In this document: piece by piece, positions 6,942 to 10,142 of the stretch
Layout: every line of letters begins with the position of its first letter
How positions within the stretch are numbered: the stretch's first letter is position 1
Source: an uncultured Kangiella sp.
Lineage (GTDB): Bacteria > Pseudomonadota > Gammaproteobacteria > Enterobacterales > DSM-103792
Direction of reading: 5' to 3'
Assembly: GCA_946481205.1 (NCBI GenBank)
Contig: CAMLNB010000130.1
Coordinates: 1-10,142, forward strand
Length of the DNA: 10,142 nucleotides
Notes under the pieces: generated by a model
The model's input: the letters and a program-made list of their open reading frames with translations, nothing else
Database searches by the model: none
What the model was told of the DNA's origin: nothing
Position numbers and translations under genes: made by a program

Positions 6942-7781
6942 ATGGATGCCCGTACTTTCTGCCGGCAGGACGTCGCCCCGCCGCATAGTGAACTTGCCAC
7001 GGCATTGAAGGGCCTCGACGCCGAGACTGAACTGGCGCTGCTTGGCATTTTTACCTTTCATCAGCGGGTTTGTGACATTCCGCATCGCGCCAGCGAGCGA
7101 CAACTCGCCGAAACCCAGCTGCAATGGTGGCGTGCGCAACTGACTGCCGATGCTCACAGCACTCATCCGAGCTTGCAAGCCTTGGCGGCGCTGCGCGCGC
7201 GCGTACCGTCGGTAGATCATTTGCTCAGCGCCTTGCTCGATACCGTCGAAGCGGATATCGATTTTGCAGGGTTCGCCGAGCAGAGCGAGCTCGACAGTTT
7301 TCTGCAGCAACGCGGCGAGCTGTTGCTGCAATTGCTCGGTTATGCGCTGCATGTTTCGCTGACCAGCGACGCGGCCAAAGCCATCGGCGGCTTTCTGGAA
7401 TACAACCAGCTGGTGCAGGATTTTGCCCGCCACGCCAGCGCACATGTGGTGTACTTGCCGTACAAGCAGCTGGCTGAACATGGCCTCAGCGCTGACCAAC
7501 TCTGTCAGCAAACCGATATCGATTTGCGGCCACTATTCAGTGCGCAAACCGCACATCAGCGCCAAGCGCTGCAGGCTGGTCTGCAAACGCTGAACCGCGA
7601 TACCGCCAAGCGCTTGGCGCCGGTGCTGGTTTGGCTGGCACTGCGCAGCCGCTGGCTGGCGCTGACCGAGGCTGATGGTTACGCGCTGCAGCGCTATCGT
7701 CTGCAGCTCGGTGGTCTGCAACGCTGGCAGACTCGGCTGATCACCAAACTGAAACTGGCAAGCGGTGCGTTTGCCGGCTAA
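6942..7781 (+). CDS. Squalene/phytoene synthase-like protein with degenerate active site
   Basis: This 279-residue protein belongs to the Trans-IPPS (squalene/phytoene synthase) fold family. The block RVCDIPHRASERQLAETQLQWW (split here as RVCDIPHRASE and QLAETQLQWWRAQL, residues 42-66) matches the family's IPxxVSEPxLGExRLQWWRDAL pattern. GGFLEYNQLVQDF and HVVYLPYKQLAEHGLS (149-183) match its second core helix. However, the second Asp-rich motif, normally DxxED before GRxYLP, reads DFARH here, and the first DxxxD is absent. It is therefore unlikely to couple prenyl diphosphates. It resembles the non-catalytic NDUFAF6-like branch, which in mitochondria helps complex I assembly; that role is only an analogy. 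No signal peptide or clear transmembrane helix is seen. The ATG at 6942 follows the yeaD stop by one base, so translation is probably coupled. No carotenoid or hopanoid genes are nearby. Confidence 0.75.
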   Translation: MDARTFCRQDVAPPHSELATALKGLDAETELALLGIFTFHQRVCDIPHRASERQLAETQLQWWRAQLTADAHSTHPSLQALAALRARVPSVDHLLSALLDTVEADIDFAGFAEQSELDSFLQQRGELLLQLLGYALHVSLTSDAAKAIGGFLEYNQLVQDFARHASAHVVYLPYKQLAEHGLSADQLCQQTDIDLRPLFSAQTAHQRQALQAGLQTLNRDTAKRLAPVLVWLALRSRWLALTEADGYALQRYRLQLGGLQRWQTRLITKLKLASGAFAG

Positions 7782-7818
7782 CGTCAATCATGCATTTCGT
7801 AAAAAGCAGGAACAGACA

Positions 7819-8565
7819 ATGGATCACAAAACCTACCAACCCGCCACCGACGCGCTGAAAGATCGGGTGATTCTGATCACCGGCGCTGGCGACGGCATTG
7901 GCAAGACAGTGGCGCTCGGCTGCGCCAAATATGGCGCAACCGTGATCCTGCTCGGACGCCAGCAGAAGAAGCTCGAGGCGGTGTACGACGCGATTGTTGC
8001 CGCCGGTGGCGCGCAACCGGCGATCGTGCCGATGAATTTGTTGACCGTGACACCGGATGACACCGTTGGCCTCGCGCAGACGCTGCAACAGGAATTCGGC
8101 CGGCTCGATGGCCTGCTGCACAACGCCGCCGTGCTCGGCGAGCGCGCACCGATCGAGCACTATTCGCCGAACGTCTGGCTCGAAGTGATGCAGGTCAACG
8201 TCAACTCGGCGTTCCTGCTGACGCAAAGCCTGACGCCCCTGTTGAAAGCCTCCAGCGATGCCTCGATTGTGTTTACCAGCAGCGGCGTTGGCCGCAAAGG
8301 TCGGGCGTTCTGGGGCGCCTATTCGGTATCCAAATTCGCCACCGAAGGCATGATGCAGGTGCTGGCCGACGAGCTCGATGAAAACTCCAATATCCGGGTC
8401 AACTGCATCAACCCGGGCGGTACCCGAACCAAGATGCGCGCTGCCGCCTTCCCGGCCGAAGACAGCAGCAAGCTGAAAACCCCGGAGGACATCCTGCCGA
8501 GCTATCTCTGGCTGCTCGGGCCGGCCAGCCGGGAAGTGCACGGTCAATCCATTGACGCGCAATGA
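7819..8565 (+). CDS. yciK: YciK-family short-chain dehydrogenase/reductase
   Basis: This is a 248-residue cytosolic NAD(P)-dependent oxidoreductase of the classical SDR type; the substrate of YciK proteins is not known to me. The cofactor motif is TGAGDGIG at residues 21-28, and HNAAVLG (101-107) replaces the usual NNAG, as I recall for YciK proteins. The catalytic set is Ser154/155 in FTSSGVGRKG, Tyr168 and Lys172 in YSVSK. ASIVFTSS, GRKGRAFWGAYSVSKFATEG and NPGGTRTKMRAAAFP, and the ending DAQ, are characteristic of the YciK subgroup. ATG 7819 is chosen because GCAGGAA lies 8 bases upstream; the in-frame 7765 start would overlap the preceding gene and adds a poor N-terminus. It is last in the same-strand series and is followed by two hairpins. 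A yciK-like gene also follows mupP in Pseudomonas (PA3173). Confidence 0.9.
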   Translation: MDHKTYQPATDALKDRVILITGAGDGIGKTVALGCAKYGATVILLGRQQKKLEAVYDAIVAAGGAQPAIVPMNLLTVTPDDTVGLAQTLQQEFGRLDGLLHNAAVLGERAPIEHYSPNVWLEVMQVNVNSAFLLTQSLTPLLKASSDASIVFTSSGVGRKGRAFWGAYSVSKFATEGMMQVLADELDENSNIRVNCINPGGTRTKMRAAAFPAEDSSKLKTPEDILPSYLWLLGPASREVHGQSIDAQ

Positions 8566-8566
8566 C

Positions 8567-8581
8567 CCCGTTTTGAACGGG
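8567..8581 (+). other. Short hairpin directly after yciK stop
   Basis: CCCGTT and AACGGG form a perfect 6-bp stem with a 3-base loop, starting one base after the stop codon. No T-run follows. It may help end transcription together with the larger hairpin downstream, or protect the mRNA 3' end. Confidence 0.4.
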
Positions 8582-8613
8582 CGTTCTATGTCAATTTCCC
8601 GCCAAATCAGCAT

Positions 8614-8642
8614 ATCCGGCAGCGTTCCTGCTGCCGGATTTC
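8614..8642 (+). terminator. Probable rho-independent terminator of the mtaD-yciK series
   Basis: ATCCGGCAGC (8614-8623) and GCTGCCGGAT (8630-8639) make a perfect 10-bp GC-rich stem with a 6-base loop, followed by a short T-run (the stem's last T plus TT, then CTGTC). The stem is strong but the T-tract is short, so termination may be partial. Its place between yciK and the next promoter-like region supports the call. Confidence 0.65.
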
Positions 8643-8695
8643 TGTCAAAACCCTGACCAAGCGCAAAGTTTGAGCAGGTCATTGTCAATAAATCA

Positions 8696-8724
8696 TTGAT
8701 TTAAAAGGCGTCAATTCCTATTCT
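8696..8724 (+). promoter_or_regulatory. Candidate sigma70 promoter for the GGDEF gene
   Basis: TTGATT (8696-8701) and TATTCT (8719-8724) each match 4 of 6 consensus bases and are 17 bases apart, in an AT-rich patch that contrasts with the surrounding GC-rich DNA. This predicts a leader of about 85 bases before the ATG at 8816. A second -35-like TTGTCA lies at 8682. Apart from the two hairpins and this patch, I see nothing in the 8566-8815 gap. Confidence 0.4.
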
Positions 8725-8815
8725 GCCGGCTGGCACGGTTCTGGCTATCGCTCACTTGCTCATCGCTTATCGCGCTGCAAGCACTGCCCCACCGTTGCCG
8801 TTACCCGGAGTTGCC

Positions 8816-9739
8816 ATGATGTCCGCTAACCATCCACGCAAAGCGATTGGCCCGCGCAAAGTGATCGGTCTGCCACCGGCAGCTCACTTTCACCAGTTGC
8901 CGCAAACCGCTGGCGACCTGGAAAGCCTTTGCGCCCGGCTGGCCCGCGAGCTGCCGCGCAGCCTGGAGTTGGATGAGGTCTTGGCGCTGTACAGCAGCCA
9001 ACTGGCAACGCTGCTGGATTTCGACGAGCTGCAATTCAGCATCGCCGAGCAGGTGCTGTTTCAGCATGGCGCCATCGGCCGCCATCAGGTGCAGTACGAG
9101 CTAGATGTCAGCCAGCAGCGCCTGGGCGATCTGCGGCTGTCGCGGCACCGGCCGTTTTCGGAAACCGAGCTGACCGCCATCGAAAGCACGTTGTCGCTGC
9201 TCGGCTACCCGCTGCGCAATGCCCTGCTCTACCGCGATGCCCTGCGCGCCGCTCGACTGGATGCACTGACTGGCGTCGGCAACCGCGCCGCGCTGGAGCA
9301 AACGCTGGCGACGGAGTTGGGCCTGGCCAACCGCCATGGCAACCGGTTCAGCCTGCTGCTGATCGACATCGACCACTTCAAGCGCATCAACGACGGCCAC
9401 GGCCACGCCGCCGGCGACGAAGCGCTGCGCAGCGTCGCACGCCGGTTGCAGGAGCTGACCCGCAATTCCGACGCCGTTTTCCGGTACGGTGGTGAGGAGT
9501 TCGTGATTCTGCTGCGCAATACCGATGTGACGTCGGCCGCAATCCTGGCAGAACGGCTGCGTGCTGCAATCGAGTGTGCTCCAGTTCGCTGCAACGACAC
9601 CGCCCTCAGTGTGACCATCAGCTCCGGTCTGACGGGTTTTCACGAGGGCGCTTCGGCCGATGCGCTGTTGGAGCAGGCAGACCGCGCGCTGTACCGCGCC
9701 AAACAGGAAGGCCGTAACCGCGTTTCTGTCGCTGCTTGA
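8816..9739 (+). CDS. Diguanylate cyclase, GGDEF domain with GAF-like N-terminal region
   Basis: It is predicted to make cyclic di-GMP from two GTP. The C-terminal GGDEF domain spans about residues 146-305 of 307. It has the entry motif LDALTGVGNR, metal ligand Asp184 in LLIDIDHFKRIND, and active-site GGEEF at 225-229. An inhibitory I-site RxxD (Arg216-Asp219) lies five residues before GGEEF, so product inhibition is likely. The N-terminal 140 residues lack transmembrane helices and have the helix-strand pattern of a small GAF-like sensor (about 33-140); the FSETELTAIESTLSLLGYPLRNALLYRDAL helix that leads into the cyclase supports this. The ligand is unknown. ATG 8816 has GGAG 5 bases upstream; ATG 8819 directly after is equally possible. 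An upstream TTG at 8756 is unlikely. The gene may correspond to P. aeruginosa PA3177, a GGDEF protein in the same neighbourhood. It starts a new transcription unit. Confidence 0.93.
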   Translation: MMSANHPRKAIGPRKVIGLPPAAHFHQLPQTAGDLESLCARLARELPRSLELDEVLALYSSQLATLLDFDELQFSIAEQVLFQHGAIGRHQVQYELDVSQQRLGDLRLSRHRPFSETELTAIESTLSLLGYPLRNALLYRDALRAARLDALTGVGNRAALEQTLATELGLANRHGNRFSLLLIDIDHFKRINDGHGHAAGDEALRSVARRLQELTRNSDAVFRYGGEEFVILLRNTDVTSAAILAERLRAAIECAPVRCNDTALSVTISSGLTGFHEGASADALLEQADRALYRAKQEGRNRVSVAA

Positions 9740-9746
9740 ACGATCA

Positions 9747-9769
9747 GGAGTTGGCCTGCCGGCAACTCC
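9747..9769 (+). other. Hairpin just before the ribosome binding site of the last gene
   Basis: GGAGTTG (9747-9753) and CAACTCC (9763-9769) form a perfect 7-bp stem with a 9-base loop, ending one base before the strong Shine-Dalgarno GGAGGT at 9771. No T-tract follows. By pairing CTCC with the upstream GGAG it would keep the anti-SD-like CTCC away from the true ribosome site. A translational role is speculative. Confidence 0.35.
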
Positions 9770-9780
9770 GGGAGGTCACT

Positions 9781-10142
9781 ATGTCGAACCTGCGTAACAT
9801 GCTGGAAATGGCGCTGAGCGCCGGCCACAACGCGCTCGATCTGCACTGCGAGGACACCGCTGTCCTGCGTGACGAGCTGGTTCGTTATAACGATTTCACT
9901 TCGCGCGCCTGCTATGTCTGGGAGCCGGGCCGCGGCCTCAGCCGTATCGATATGCCGCACATCGTCGTGCCCAATACCGGCTCGTTTGAACAAGCCTTGC
10001 AGCATCTGGTCAGCCGGCCGCATTTCGCCGTGTACCTGTTTGAAAACCTGCACGACGAATTCAAGAGCACCGCGACCTGGACGCTGCTGCGCCGCCTGGT
10101 GGCCGACCGCAGCCCGCAGCGCAAGCTGCTGGTGTTCGGTGG
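9781..10142 (+). CDS. Uncharacterised protein, N-terminal 120 residues (partial)
   Basis: The frame opens at ATG 9781, four bases after a near-perfect Shine-Dalgarno GGAGGT (9771-9776), and is open to the right edge. I translated it by hand: it starts MSNLRNMLEMALSAGHNALD, contains RACYVWEPGRGLSRIDMP near residues 42-59, then HFAVYLFENLHDEFKST near 82-98, and reaches RKLLVFGG at the edge. The strand-helix order, with a hydrophobic strand ending in an acidic residue (YLFENLHDE) and a later KLLVFGG strand, looks like an alpha/beta nucleotide-binding-type fold. The arrangement resembles the N-terminal domain of Ycf46-like AAA proteins (a W-x-P/V-GL-R pattern), but this is a weak likeness and no Walker motif is visible in the part present. 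It lies 41 bases after the GGDEF gene and is probably co-transcribed. No signal peptide or membrane segment is seen. Confidence 0.8.
   Translation, partial: MSNLRNMLEMALSAGHNALDLHCEDTAVLRDELVRYNDFTSRACYVWEPGRGLSRIDMPHIVVPNTGSFEQALQHLVSRPHFAVYLFENLHDEFKSTATWTLLRRLVADRSPQRKLLVFG

Noticed and set aside
6191..7048. 285-codon minus-strand frame opposite the mutarotase gene
   Set aside because: Antisense shadow; the plus strand has complete YeaD motifs and a coupled start.
7192..7203. Alternating GC run (GCGCGCGCGCGT) that could adopt Z-DNA
   Set aside because: It is short and lies in Ala/Arg codons of a GC-rich gene; chance is the simplest explanation.
8588..8656. 22-codon plus-strand mini-gene after yciK
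   Set aside because: It has no Shine-Dalgarno and is mostly the terminator-like hairpin.
7741..8688. 315-codon minus-strand frame opposite yciK
   Set aside because: It is a shadow of a clear SDR gene and runs through the terminator hairpin.

Overview
The window is GC-rich bacterial chromosome of gammaproteobacterial type, most like the Pseudomonas side of that class. The gene order resembles the P. aeruginosa PA3168-PA3177 neighbourhood (gyrA, methylthioadenosine deaminase, ubiG, mupP, yciK-type reductase, GGDEF protein). It is not identical: mtnA is not beside mtaD, and two extra genes (a YeaD-type mutarotase and a squalene/phytoene-synthase-like gene) sit between mupP and yciK. This points to a relative outside Pseudomonas itself. 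The assignment comes from recalled gene order and motifs, not from a search.

Layout. Positions 1-2231 (minus strand) hold the first 743 codons of gyrA; its C-terminus lies off the left edge. A 161-base divergent region (2232-2392) separates it from a plus-strand gene (2393-3067) for a small histidine-rich exported protein of unknown function. A -10-like box lies at 3130, and then a same-strand series runs to 8565: mtaD (3170-4513), a 66-base inverted-repeat element that looks like a REPIN (4514-4579), ubiG (4604-5311), mupP (5349-6065), yeaD-like (6062-6940, ATGA overlap), squalene/phytoene-synthase-like (6942-7781) and yciK-like SDR (7819-8565). Two hairpins, the second terminator-like, close the series. 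After a 250-base gap with a possible promoter come a GGDEF diguanylate cyclase (8816-9739) and the start of an uncharacterised protein (9781 to the right edge).

How the genes fit together. These are mainly housekeeping genes: DNA topology (GyrA), recycling of the SAM by-products MTA/SAH (MtaD) beside a SAM-consuming ubiquinone O-methyltransferase (UbiG), recycling of peptidoglycan MurNAc-6-phosphate (MupP), and sugar-phosphate anomer interconversion (YeaD-like). Tight spacing from mupP to the synthase-like gene suggests co-translation. The last two genes appear to form a separate c-di-GMP signalling unit.

I found no transposase gene, CRISPR array, tRNA or rRNA, and no clear new defence or mobile system. 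The least explained items are the synthase-like protein that has lost its Asp-rich motifs, the histidine-rich exported protein, the REPIN-like element, and the partial gene after the cyclase.
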